The notes beneath the pieces are model-generated. The model saw only the letters and a list, made by a program, of their open reading frames with translations. It did not search any database and was not told the origin of the DNA. Shown here piece after piece: positions 49,986 to 60,720 of a stretch of DNA of 64,000 nucleotides (positions are counted from its first letter, which is position 1; each line of letters starts with the position of its first letter). This DNA comes from Morchella semilibera (Eukaryota; Ascomycota; Pezizomycetes; Pezizales; Morchellaceae): assembly GCA_009192285.1 (NCBI GenBank), contig WBVU01000009.1, forward strand, positions 2,170,001 to 2,234,000, read 5' to 3'. Both the position numbers and the translations under genes were made by a program.

Positions 49986-50553
49986 CCTTGATTCTCGCCC
50001 AGTGCCCCCGAAGACATAAACCGAATATCACGGCCTAGCTGGCTGGCCGTGGTTGTGGCGTCCTGCGGTGTGGACGTAGGGGTGCGTAAGTAGATGAAGG
50101 CATTGTACTGGCCGCTGAAGTACTAAGTATCCCTTAGGTTGTCAGTAAATCCCCCCAGGAAAGAGCAGAGGTTGATAGTAGGTCTTATTATCTCCCGTAC
50201 GAATTCTCAGCATTGACAGCTGGGATAGTTGTGCATAAGAGGAAGGTGTACATGGAGTGGAGTGGTGGCAGAGTCGGGTTATACCACCGGTTAGCTAGCT
50301 GGCCATGGGCGGTGCTGTGCTTCTTATATTTATTTGTGCTTGTATCTGTATCTGTACCCGCCCGCCCGTCCGTCCGGGCTGAGCTGAGCTGAGCTGGATG
50401 GGGTGTCCAAGCCTACCCCACTACCACCCCACTGCGGACAGCGTTATATATACATGGGCGCTACTACATATCGTATCTTACCCTACCTCACCCCCCCCCC
50501 CCGGTGGTGTTCCGCGATGAAACAATGCCCGTTTCGGCGCCGTTTCGGACAGC

Positions 50554-50586
50554 CAACAACACCAACACCAACACCAACACCAACAG
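50554..50586. repeat. (CAACAC)n microsatellite
   Basis: About five hexamer units on the plus strand, not within a supported gene. Confidence 0.8.
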
Positions 50587-52381
50587 ACAGTGTTGGTATC
50601 ACATGTACTGTCTGTCCTGCCGCACACATACGCACACACACGCATGTGGTTTTCAACATGAGGCGGGGTGGTCATGGGGTATCACTCGGGCACGTGATCG
50701 GCGGGTTTGTTTTGTCTGGTGTTTGGGAGCGGTGGTGGTGTGGGTACATGTGGTTCTGGCATTGCCTGGGTTGGGGTCTGGGTAGGCTGAGATTGTCGGG
50801 GGTGGGTGCTGGGGTTTGGGTTCGCTTTGTGGTGGTTTCGATGCGGAGGTTTGTATGGGACAGGAAACTTTCAATGTTGATTTTTTTGCAAATTCGTTCA
50901 AAACCCCGAAACACATTCATCATGGCCTCGAGATAGGTGCTGCGCGGTTTTGCACGAATAATTGGCTGGAGCCCCGCTGGCATATATTGTAATGATGGAG
51001 TGGCCGGTAGCCTAACTACATGACCTGGTGGCCACGTTGCCCGTAGACGGCGGGCATATCGTCCGACTGCCATAGATACTGTGGATGATAAACTATCTTT
51101 GTGCTCGGTACTCAGTTACACCACAGCAATAAGCCCCGGGCTTCTGCCTAAGGTCGAGTCTTGTAGCCTGTGCTGGGCGATTGTTCAGGCTGGCCAGGGC
51201 TTCTGTCGCCCGTGTTTATATGTACATAGTTTCTGCTGGGCGCTTTACTTTGCGGGTGGGTGGGATGGGCTGCCGTGGCGCGGGCCGGGGCTGGGCATAT
51301 TGCGTTCGAGGTAATTCTTTTGTGTGAAGCCCGCTGAATGAGCTGACCTTTCTCGAGCGAGGGGACAATGTTAGGTTGGTGAGCCAGATAATTAATTTGG
51401 ACTCACGGCCGAAGCGTATAAACTAGAGAAAAGTATGAGTTGGCTGTAGAAAAGATTTCTCGCTCTTTTCTGGATGGGCTGGGTTTCATAGCGGTCTGTT
51501 TTACGTGTTTGCGGGGGGTGGCGGGCTGGTGTGTTCGGAAGCATACGAGGGCACTTTACCGCCCCTCTGTAACGCCGAGTGAGTCTTGGCCAGATCAGAC
51601 TTGTTCAAGATGTTTCTCTCCTTTCGCGATCGGAACGCTCTGGTTGTAGAAACATATGACGGGCGGTATAACTACAAGGGTAAGAGATGGCCGCTGTGCT
51701 AGATGTAGGTCATACCTCCGGACAGACGGTAGGTTAGTTACATACTCATGTAGGAAGAAAGACCGTGTTGGTGCTCGGGCGCGCGGTGTCTGTCTGTCGC
51801 CGCTAACAGCATCGCAGGTATGGCACCGCGCCCGTGGCTCTGGGTGTGGGGGGGGCGGTCTTTGTAGTGGCTGTCGGGGTGTTCAGATGGACTGTGTTGA
51901 GATGGGCGGACGGTGTGTGTGTAGTCGGCACGAGATCCTTGACCGGGTGCGGGTTACGTACGATGCGGACGGGGGGGGATTCCTGAGTGAGTTAGTGAGG
52001 CTCTGCACGCACCCCCCGGGCGCAGAGATTGGAACACCCCGGGCCCGATCCATACCCCGAGTAGCGATAATAGCATGCAGGGCAGAACACCCGGCCGGTG
52101 TTGTTCCCCGCATTCTTCTCTTCACTTGGCAGATCTCATGAGGATCATCTGTTCTTCTTTGGGGGGTTCTGTTCTTCTTCTTTGGGAGGGGGGCCCTGTT
52201 CTTCACAAAGACATGTCGATCCCCCCCAGGTCAGATTCATGTCCGTGATCCTGGAGTTGTGCAGGACATAACAATATAAATACATACATGCTATATGTAA
52301 GTGGGTGTGATTATAATCAATCCCTCCCTCTTCTGTTCTTCTCTTCTCCTTCTTCTCCTTCTTCTCTTCATTCTCCACACA

Positions 52382-55088
52382 ATGCGGCATCTTATCGCCT
52401 CAACCCTCTACTGGGGCACTGCTCTCTCCTGTGGAGTCCTGCAAGTCCCCCCCCCCCCCCTTTCAAGTGACTGGCATCACTAACAACCCCCCACAGCGTC
52501 CACAATGAGGTCCTCCACCGCTCAACACACCTCTTCTCCCTCCCAAACAGCCTCCCAGACCTGACACAGCTGACGCCTCTCGTCTCCCCGCTGCTCCTCG
52601 ACCCCTCCAACGCGCCCTTCCTCCAGTCCGGCGCCTTCTTCCCAGACTGGGGCTACCAATGCCTCTCGACGGACGCGGCCGCCGAGGCCGCCCACTGGCC
52701 CCCCTTCCTCGTCGCCAGCGTCGAGCACATCATCGCAAAGTACGGCCTCCTCAACGAGACCCGCACGGCCCGCGAGCAGCAGCACCTCGACGGCCTCATA
52801 TCCTTCGTGTTTGCCGTTGCGGGCCACCAGACGCAGGACGCGAGCTGGCACGCCATCCGGATGCCGAGTGGCTTTCTGGCCGCCCTGGCCGCCGTGGACT
52901 TTGCCGGCGATGTCGAGAGGGCGCATAAGGTGCTGGACTTTGGCGGGGACTTTATGGTGGCGGCGCGGCTGGCGCGGATGGGCGACGAGTCCAGGGGGTG
53001 GATCAGCCCCGAGTGGAAGGTGCCTGTCGACGATATCGTCGACATCTACAAGAGGACCGGCAGGGAGGTCAACAAGTTTGTGCTGAGGTACTGCACCATG
53101 AGGGGGCTGGCGGCGCTGAGGAGCGATCTGACGGTCGGGCCGAGTCTGTGAGTGACCCTTTTTGTGATTATTGTCCTGGTGACCCAGTGGTTAATTTTGG
53201 TGGTAGGCTCGACTCGATGGCATCGCAGTCGCCAATGCTCGTAAACTCGCTCGACGACTACTACCTCGGCGGCCTCGACGAGATGACCTCGCGCACCGTC
53301 TCGTGCTGGTCGAACCTTACGCGCTGGCTGGCAAACGGGGTCGACGCGGACGAAAAGATCCGGAACGGATGGGGCATCTGCGACCTCTTTCGCGCCATAA
53401 AGGCCCGCGGCGGGGCCGGCGACACCGCCCACTCGCACTCCCTGCAGGAGCTCCCGCTCATCGCCGAGGACGCCGCCAGGGAGATCAAGAACATCCAGGT
53501 CCACACGGACGAGTTTGGCGCCGAGACGTACTCGCTCCCGCCGCTGCCCAGGACCGAGACTAAGCTTAGGCCCGAGACCAAGCCGGCGAAGCAGAGCCCT
53601 GGAGCGCCAAAGTTCCTGCCCCCGACGTACATTGCGACGTACACGCCCTACGGGCGCTTCGGCAGCTCCATCTCCGTCGGTGCGTTCACGCCGGACTCTG
53701 CCGGCCCCTCACTTGCCGTCGGCGCGCCCAGCGAATCGGAAGACTCGTCGCGCCCCGGCGAGGGGAACGTCTATGTCCTCCCGCTCTCGGACATCCTGCC
53801 CTCCTCGCCCGCGCCCTTCTCCGCGCAGCAGCCAGAATACGTTGCGCCGCTGCGGGTCCAGAAGACGACCGATACCGATGCCCCCGCCGTGGACCAGCGC
53901 TTCGGAACCGCATCGGCCGCGTGGAAGGTCCAGGGGATGACGCTGCTGGCCGTGTCGGCGCCCGGCCCACTGACGTACGGCGGCGGCGCGCCCAGCCGGC
54001 CCTTTGCCGAGAACGCGCTCGCAGGGCGCATCGATGTGTTTCGGCCCGGCGAGGCGGCGCGGTGGATCTCGCTGTCGGTTAAGGGCGCCGAGCTCGGCGG
54101 TATCGGCCGCCGTTGGTGGGGCGAGAGCTTGCTCTCGGCCGACATGGACGGCAGCGGGAACGAGTGGCTGGTGGTTAGCGGGCAGCGCAGCGACGGCAGC
54201 AGCGCTGTCTGCGACGGCCGCGAGAGGGTCCATGTCGGTGAGGGCGAGGTCGGGCTATTCCAGCTCGTCCCTACCTCCCCAGGACAAGCAGAAGAAGACA
54301 TCACAACCCTCCACCACCACACCGCCGACTCCCCGTCCCTCACGGTCAAAACGCACCTGATCCCCCTCCCACCCACCGAGCAGCCATCACCGCCCTGCGC
54401 CTCCCCCTCCCCCTCCCCACCGTCGTTCGCCGCCTTCGGCACAGCACTAACCTTCCACGCCCGCACCCGCACACTACTCATCGCCGGCACCAGCGCAGGC
54501 AAGACATTCGCCTACTCCCTCCGCGACGGCGCACTCCAGCACACATACACCCTCACCGCACCCCCCGGCGCCTCCCGCGTCTCCTCCCTCGCATCGGGAC
54601 CAACCTGGCTCGCAGTCGGCCACGCAGACGAGGACGCCCAGCGCGGCGTGGTACGCCTGTACCACCTCCCCCCCACCACCGGCGCCCCGCAACTAGTAGC
54701 CGAGGTGACATCCGAGGGCGCAGAGCGCTACGCCGCATTCGGGCGCACGCTGGCCGCAGACCCCGCCGGCGGCCTCTGGGTCGGCAGCGACCGGTGGGAC
54801 GGCGAGCGCGGCGCGGTCTGGTGGGTCGATGTCGAGCGCCTCCTCCTCGTCGCCCGCCCGCGCGGGGTGCTGCAGCGGGTGTTTGGCGGCGAGGTGGCGG
54901 CGGCGGTCAGCGTCCCTGTGTACCTCCAGGGCGAGGAGGCGAACGCGAGGTTTGCGGCTAGTCTGGCGGTTGTTGGTGGCGGCGGGGGCGCGGCGGAGCT
55001 GGTCGTGGGCGTGCCGTATGCGGGGGTTGGAAGGGGGGAGCAGGGGGAGAGGTTCTTTGGTGCTGTGGCTGTGTATCGCAGGGTTTAG
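52382..55088 (+). CDS. Fungal GPI-specific phospholipase D (GPI-PLD) with FG-GAP propeller, three exons, 863 aa
   Basis: Exons are 52382-52440, 52497-53147 and 53207-55088. Intron 1 has a GC-AG boundary and intron 2 is a standard GTGAGT...GTAG intron. The protein starts with a signal peptide and the family's mature N-terminus SCGVLVHNEVLHRS. The zinc-dependent phospholipase part follows, with DWGYQC, AGHQTQDASWHAI (matching the metal-binding His/Asp block of animal GPLD1) and DFGGDFM. After a linker near residues 380-400, an integrin-alpha-like FG-GAP beta-propeller begins with TPYGRFGSSISVG and LAVGAPSESED and runs to the end; blades are visible as YGGGAPS, FGTALTF, AAFGRTLAADPAGGLWVG and VVGVPYAGVGRG. 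The family hydrolyses the inositol-phosphate bond of GPI anchors and releases surface proteins; here it should be secreted or in the secretory pathway. The gene is much richer in G+C than its surroundings. It converges on a gene for a predicted GPI-anchored protein 668 bases away. Confidence 0.9.
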
Positions 55089-55756
55089 TGTACTGTAGTG
55101 TTTTTCTTTTGGGTATGAGGTATGCGGTATGGCTATGGGTTATGTTTGTCATGTAGTTACGTTTTTTTTGTTTATTGAATTTTTATTATTATTGGTTTAT
55201 GATCCGATTGTACTTGTGCACGTAGAGAGTGAGAGATGCATGCTGCGGCCGTCTGTAGATGTTCTGTAGGATTGTTACTGCGTAGTGAGTGAGAGTGAGT
55301 GAGTGGTGGGTCATGGTTCGTCACTCGGTGGTCTGGTCCCGATTCGGGTGTTTGTTTATCTGTTTATCTATACTTTGTACATGCGGCCGTAGGCTAGGCA
55401 ACAGTCCCGATTGGGTGTGGTGGTTTGTTTATTTGTACGGGTGTGTTGTATTCTATAGACTGGATGTGTATCCGTTTGAAAAGAGGTGGCTAAGTACTTG
55501 TAGTACTTGTATATATCATGCAGGTCACTTGTGCCCGCAAAGAACGTGTGGTGTATTCAAGTACATGTATTATTAAGGGCCAGCTCTAATCATATCGCAG
55601 CTACCAACAAACATATGGTAATAAAAGAAGCAAAGGAAAGAAGAACAAAGGAAAAAAGGCCACCATCCTCCCATTACAATCACCTTCAGATATACATGTA
55701 TATACCACTCTCTCCCTCTACAATGCATGTATGAAGTATAAATAAGTACTCTCTCT
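55089..55756. other. Shared 3' region of two convergent genes
   Basis: 668 bases between two stop codons. The left part is TATG/TTTT-rich as expected for a fungal 3' end, and two TACATGTA palindromes occur at 55562 and 55695. No gene is seen. Confidence 0.5.
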
Positions 55757-57260
55757 CTACACGACCAACGCAGCAGCCCCAACCACCCCCAAGAGAACCC
55801 AGCTGACCACCGCATGGGCAGCCGCACCCTCAAACACCGGCGGGGCCCCGGTATCCGGCGACGTCCCGTTCCCGGTCGGTACCGGCGCGCCGCCAGTCCC
55901 CGTAGCGGTCGCAGTGGCAATAGTGGTGGACGTCGAGATGACCGCGGCGGCAGTAGAGGTGGCCGCGGCGGTAGTGGTGGCAGGAGCGGTGGCAGAGCTG
56001 GAAGCGGACGCCCCGCCCGCTTTCGCATTCTCCACAAATGCCTCCCACCTTGCGCCGGGGTTAACGGCAAATACCATTCCGGACCTGCAGTGCGTTCCCT
56101 GGGCGCAGTAGAACCATTTTGGTGCTGTGTCGACGACCTGGTACTCGAAGATCTCTTTTCCGGCGGTGCCCTCGGCGTTGGGACGGAAGCCGGACCTGAC
56201 GCCGGAGGGGTTGGAGACGCATGGGGTGTCGAAGGTGGATTGGGTCACGGTGTGGTTCCTCTCGCGGAAGTCAAAGGTGATGAGGTCGCCAGGGAGGGCA
56301 TTGACGAATGGGGGTTGGTAGGTTAAGAGTAGGTCGCCGGGACCACCCACGAGGACGGTATGGGTTGTTGCTGGGGTCGAGGGGGAGGTACCTGTTGGGG
56401 CAGGGGCGGAATAGGTGGGTTCCGGAGGGGCGATGGTGTCAGTTAGGAGGCCTTCCTCGCCATCTTCGCCTGGGGGTGAGGTGGATGTGGGGGCTGGCAT
56501 CGAGGTTAAAGTCGCGCTGCCGGTCATTGACGCTGTATCGGTACTACAGGGGACAGTCTCCTCGGCGCCCTCATCCCCACCCTCCTCATCGTCACTCTCA
56601 TCATCATCATACTCGCCCTCATCACCACCACCAACATTACCGTCTTCACTACTTGGAGAAGCGACGAAATGCACACCTGCCACTGCCGGCTTCAGCTGGT
56701 TCTCAATTCTCCATGCCGAAACATTGAAGCTCCGATCGCCGTCGGCGCTTGGGACCAGCTTTCCCTCGTAAGTGTCTGGCTGTATATACAGCAAAAACAC
56801 ATATCTATGTGTCTTGACATCATCCCCAACGGGTCCCATGTATGGCACTGGCGCCGCGCTACTCGCAGACGACAGCTTCGTGAACTCTTCCACGGCAAAG
56901 TCGGTCCGGAGGAAGTGCAGTACCTGCGTGGACGGGTCGGGCGTCGTGTCAGGGTCTAACATGACGACTATGTAGTTTGTGGATGTGCTAATGGCCGAAG
57001 AGTCGCCGAGGGCAAATTCGGGGACACTGTAGGTTTCTGTATGGATATTGTTAGTTTATTTTAACTGTAGATGGGGGAAGAAATGGGTACTAGTTACCAT
57101 TCGCAGTGAGGATTTCGCCATCCTGGACCTTGCCGGCGGCGTTGGGGTATCTTACGACCAGCTCGATTGTCTCTGGGTCGAATCCCCTGGTGAAGGCTTC
57201 CGGGATCTGAGCGAGAGCCCGAGCAGAGAGAAGTAGAAGGGGAAGTAGTGAGGTAAACAT
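55757..57260 (-). CDS. GPI-anchored PEBP-cupredoxin fusion protein, two exons, 480 aa
   Basis: Exons are 57260-57098 and 57036-55757, with a 61-nt intron (GTAACT...ATACAG, CTAAC branch). A signal peptide (MFTSLLPLLLLSARALAQ) leads into a phosphatidylethanolamine-binding protein (PEBP) domain: YIVVMLDPDTTPDPS, LHF and YMGPVGDDVKTHRYVFLLYI, matching the DPDxP and GP..HRYVFLL hallmarks. An acidic Asp/Glu/Gly stretch and a Ser/Thr/Pro linker follow. Then comes a plastocyanin-like cupredoxin domain (about 270-370) of the fungal extracellular serine-rich type, with all four type-1 copper ligands in place: His in RNHTV and Cys, His, Met in FYCAQGTHCRSGM. An Ala/Thr/Ser-rich segment and a hydrophobic tail (VVSWVLLGVVGAAALVV) after GN/G residues predict GPI anchoring. 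PEBP proteins bind lipids or anions; surface cupredoxins may handle copper or electrons. What the combined protein does is unknown. Confidence 0.88.
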
Positions 57261-57462
57261 TGCTAATGGGGTGTAGATGTGCCAAAGGATATTGAAGCTC
57301 TGCTTCCAAAAATGAACGATATAACAGATCCTCAGGACCCACGAATATAGGAGAAACAACAACAAAAATCACAAAAAACAGAAAATAGAAAATAACTGTA
57401 AGGAGATGATTGACAATGTAACGAGAAAAAAAAGGGCGGTATACCACAGCAGGAATCTCCCC

Positions 57463-57473
57463 CTATATATATA
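57463..57473 (-). promoter_or_regulatory. TATA-like element upstream of the PEBP-cupredoxin gene
   Basis: TATATATATAG reads on the minus strand about 205 bases before the ATG at 57260. No better TATA is seen closer, so the leader would be about 170 bases. Position-based only. Confidence 0.3.
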
Positions 57474-59960
57474 CACTCATCCAAAACGCCCAGAATAAGG
57501 TTTTACCCTCTCAGGGCGCTTTGAAACAGCGGTTATCCCGTTGCTCCTCTAGGACCATGACCAATGGAGAAAAACATTCTCTATCAATAGCCCCCCTCTG
57601 CTCGGCTTGTGAGCCAATACAGAGTTTCTCACGGTTTGAGCCCCCGGCGCTTAAGGAGGGCCAAGCATTTCGGTTATGCAGGTCGGGTTTTAGAGTTAAA
57701 CTTGACACACGCGGGATCAGAACTTAATGTCTGGAATAAACCCTGATTTGGAAAAGTAATATCATGTGGGGTGGCTGTACTGAGATGGATACCTCATCGG
57801 CGGTTCGATGGTTGCTGCGATTTGCTCCTGTGGATGACTGATCAGCGCTATTTAAGGGTAGATTGACGGATTGGGTGAACACATACGCGCATTAAAGATC
57901 TTTCAATAGTACTATTCGTCCAAAATCATGGCACTCGCTTTCATGGTCCTGGGGACGATTCAGCTCTGATCAGTCTGACCTGGTCAGGATTTGCCAAAAA
58001 CGGGCACTGCGAGTATTCCTCAGGGAAGCCAGAGGAAGGCATACTGTGAGGGTAATCTTATGGATATTTTTAGCGACCGTTAGAGGAGGATCCGTAGTTG
58101 TGTAATTTGGAGTAATGGTAGATTCTTAACAACTCTACTGGCTACATGTACTTGTCTCCTTTGTACACAAACGGACTTGGATATACGTGTACTCATGACA
58201 TTTACCTGTATGTACCATACATGTACAGCCCCCCGTCTCGAAGCTCATGAGTTCAAACCGTGCTGTAAACAACCGGGTAAGAATGACTGCGGAGAGAAAT
58301 TTATAGTTACATATTTCCACACTGCCGTTTATCACAACGCTTTGTATTGTTAAGTGCCTTTCGAGGAAGGGGCCGGAATATATTGTTTGTTGTAGCCGCG
58401 GATGTTTTTACAGGGTGCCAAAACAACTTTGCGGACGCGGCTGTAGCTATATACATGTAATGTAAAGTTCACGTGTATATTAGAAATCAAAGTATTGTAC
58501 GTTAACCCTAACCCTCGAATTCCCTTACCATGGAACAGATCAGACAGCTCAAAAATCGACTCGGAACACTAAACATGCAATCAATCTCTGCTATTATTTA
58601 AAATGGCTCCCACGTTTACCTCATTTAGTCTCTTGATGTAGAGTAGTCACCTAGGTGTTCAGTCTCCCTGCAGTTGGCTGCAAGCCACATTTCTCGATCG
58701 GCGGCCTGGTCGCCACAAGTGATGAGTGATCCTAATGATATCTTCCATCCACGGACTAATGGAGTATACAGAGCCTGAAGACAGCGCATGGAGTGGCTCC
58801 TGCAGAAGAACAGCCATCCTGGGCAGCATACATGAAACCTTTGGACGAAATACGAAGCCTGGAGATTGTTCATGACCTCGCGATCGGTCAAACAACTGTG
58901 CAGTGTCGCCAGCAAAGATGTGCCTGTATTGCCAGTGGACTTTCGGCTTTGAGGCTCCAAGGCTGACGGGATGGCTTTTAGATCCGATCTACTCTATACA
59001 TTGCCTATTTAAGCACTAGAGCCGAGGTCACCGGGCCTGAATTAGGGTCACCGGGCCTGAATTAGGGTCACCGGGCCTGAATTAGGGTCACCGGGCCTGA
59101 AGTCACAAATATTTAGGAGTTGGTTGGTTGTTGCGGCTGGGATGCATACTCTGACACTCAGGTGCTGCTTGTTGTGGATCACAATGTATCACTCGATACC
59201 CTGTCGACCCCTGCCAAGGCGTTTTGTGGGGGCCTAGCGTATGGTAGTCGGCCTATGGAAAAAATTTAGACAAACCTCGTCTAACCTATCAAACGGGTGG
59301 GAGGTTTCCACACACCTATGGTGTGGTGTGTACTGGGGCTCTAAGATAGGCGTTGATAAAGCTTTGATTTATAGCACCTTGCACTATACCTGGCCTGTTG
59401 TCAAACTAGAAGTAAGCTGGGCGGTCGCTGAAGTAGCTAGGCTCAAAGTGATAGCTTAAATATGGACCGATCTTAGGAAACGGATGACTATGAGGAGCTT
59501 AATCAATTCCGTGTCAGATACTTTGAGCGCGTTGGGTCTCCTGGCGATATTGTGAGGCCTGTCATTAGGGATCGTAAATAATCTAGTCTATAATTTAGAA
59601 AACTTGAGAGAATATATATGTATATCAGTCTTACTGTATATGTATATGGTATAAATTTGTCTGTGTTTGCTTGTACGTGTACACCGCGTATGTCTATAAG
59701 AGCTAAAGTATTCATAGTACATGTGGGGGCGAGGCTCTGTAGCTAGCATATACGTATGATCTGTGTACTTATGTAGAGCTCCCACAGGACTCAATCGTAT
59801 CACGGGTGAGTATTGATGGTATCATATTATAGGCGTCAAGAAGGTTGCAGTACGTACTGTAGATCATAGAGGCCGGAGGCAAGCTTGAAAAACTATAAAG
59901 CTAGTGTTGTCCCCGCCTCCCACTTTGAAAAGGTCTGTCCGAACTGCTGCCAGTTGTTGG
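57474..59960. other. Gene-free interval with a 20-bp tandem repeat
   Basis: No gene is supported. The frame at 58625-58960 (minus, 111 codons) shows no family features. A single short telomere-like TTAACCCTAACCC occurs at 58502-58514, too short to mean a former chromosome end. The tandem repeat at 59026-59100 is listed separately. Confidence 0.45.
59026..59100. repeat. 20-bp tandem repeat, 3.75 copies
   Basis: The unit GGTCACCGGGCCTGAATTAG is repeated without any mismatch at 59026, 59046 and 59066, and partially at 59086. Perfect identity implies recent expansion. Diverged relatives (GTCACCGAGCCTGA, GGTCACGGGCCTGAGGTCAC) occur at 61858-61927. Confidence 0.9.
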
Positions 59961-59968
59961 TATAAAAA
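59961..59968 (+). promoter_or_regulatory. TATA box of the C2H2 zinc-finger gene
   Basis: TATAAAAA lies 50 bases upstream of the ATG at 60011, implying a very short leader of about 15-20 bases. Confidence 0.45.
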
Positions 59969-60010
59969 ATTCTTACTGTTCCGTATTGGTCATCTTTGTC
60001 ACAATTAGAC

Positions 60011-60720
60011 ATGGAGACTAATCAGTAAGTTTTTTTTTTTTTGTGCTAAGCTAACGTATGCACTTGTGTCATATCGCTGTATAGGGCGGTTTTATATGAC
60101 ATATCGCAGAACCAGACAGCTCAGTCCGGCCAGTACGAGCAGCCGCTTGAGCAATACCTCTTTGAGCTGTTCGGCCCAATCGCACTTATATCCGAACAGG
60201 TGAACCCACGCCCAGCTGCAGGCCTCCCGGCTACACCCCCTGGACCAGCAGTAATTGCCCATGGCCAATTGCAAGCCGAAGAGCCTCTTGTAGTTGGTGA
60301 CCGTCTCGGAGATCCCCCTCCAAAATCCTCCTGCGATAAGAAATGCAATGGAGATCTAGTGTACATTCTCCCTTTCTTACCTGCCCTTTCTACTATACTT
60401 CTCTATATCTTTACTAAAAAACGATACTACATAGGGGCCCCCATCAATGTCAACGCCCCAAAAGAGGACTCCGAATCACCTGCCTCAGCGGCAACTGTAT
60501 GCAGCTATTCGCTACTAAAAACAACTTCAACCGCCACTGCAAGACAGTCCACGGGCTTCGCCAGTCGTTGTTTCATTGCACCGTTGTTGGGTGCAAGAGG
60601 CGTGGTAAAGGATTCTCCCGCCGGGATAACCTCCTACAGCACTCGAGAAGGGTACATGGGGAGGACATTCCTGAACAACATTTCAGAGTCCAGGGATCGA
60701 ACTGGGGGTTTGAAGCTTGA
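60011..60720 (+). CDS. C2H2 zinc-finger protein, three exons, 191 aa, intact
   Basis: Exons are 60011-60024, 60085-60360 and 60435-60720. Introns are 60 nt (GTAAGT, GCTAAC branch, TATAG) and 74 nt (GTACAT, TACTAA branch, CATAG); joining them gives one open frame, whereas unspliced DNA scatters it over several. The first exon codes only METNQ less one base. Residues 6-95 are Gln/Pro-rich (SGQYEQPLEQYLFELFGP, RPAAGLPATPPGPAV) without known domain. Two zinc fingers fill the C-terminal half. Finger 1 is unusual, with widely spaced cysteines (CQRP, CLSGNC) before FATKNNFNRHCKTVH. Finger 2 is regular, CTVVGC then FSRRDNLLQHSRRVH. The protein ends soon after, in GSNWGFEA. It is probably a nuclear DNA-binding protein; targets are unknown. 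A relic of the same family lies at 500-1205, 59 kb away. Confidence 0.82.

Larger units (their letters stand above)
42771..52381. other. Gene-free interval with dense low-complexity sequence
   Basis: No gene can be supported in 9.6 kb. 42771-43300 is the 3' flank of the Myb gene. Simple repeats are frequent: AAG at 45040-45070, GGCT at 45993-46032, ATC at 46252-46270, T30G13 at 47899-47941, GGTC at 48507-48528, A26 at 48919-48944, GT at 49016-49037 and CAACAC at 50554-50586. An imperfect duplication covers 49695-49985. Apparent ORFs are translations of these tracts. Confidence 0.45.

Noticed and set aside
51656-52141. 161-codon Cys/Gly-rich ORF upstream of the GPI-PLD gene
   Set aside because: Cys spacing is irregular and follows GTGTG/GGCGG composition; no signal peptide or start context. 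It may be promoter DNA of the next gene.
58502-58514. Telomere-like TTAACCCTAACCC (also short matches near 11807 and 32790)
   Set aside because: Only about two repeat units each; this occurs by chance and does not show a former chromosome end.
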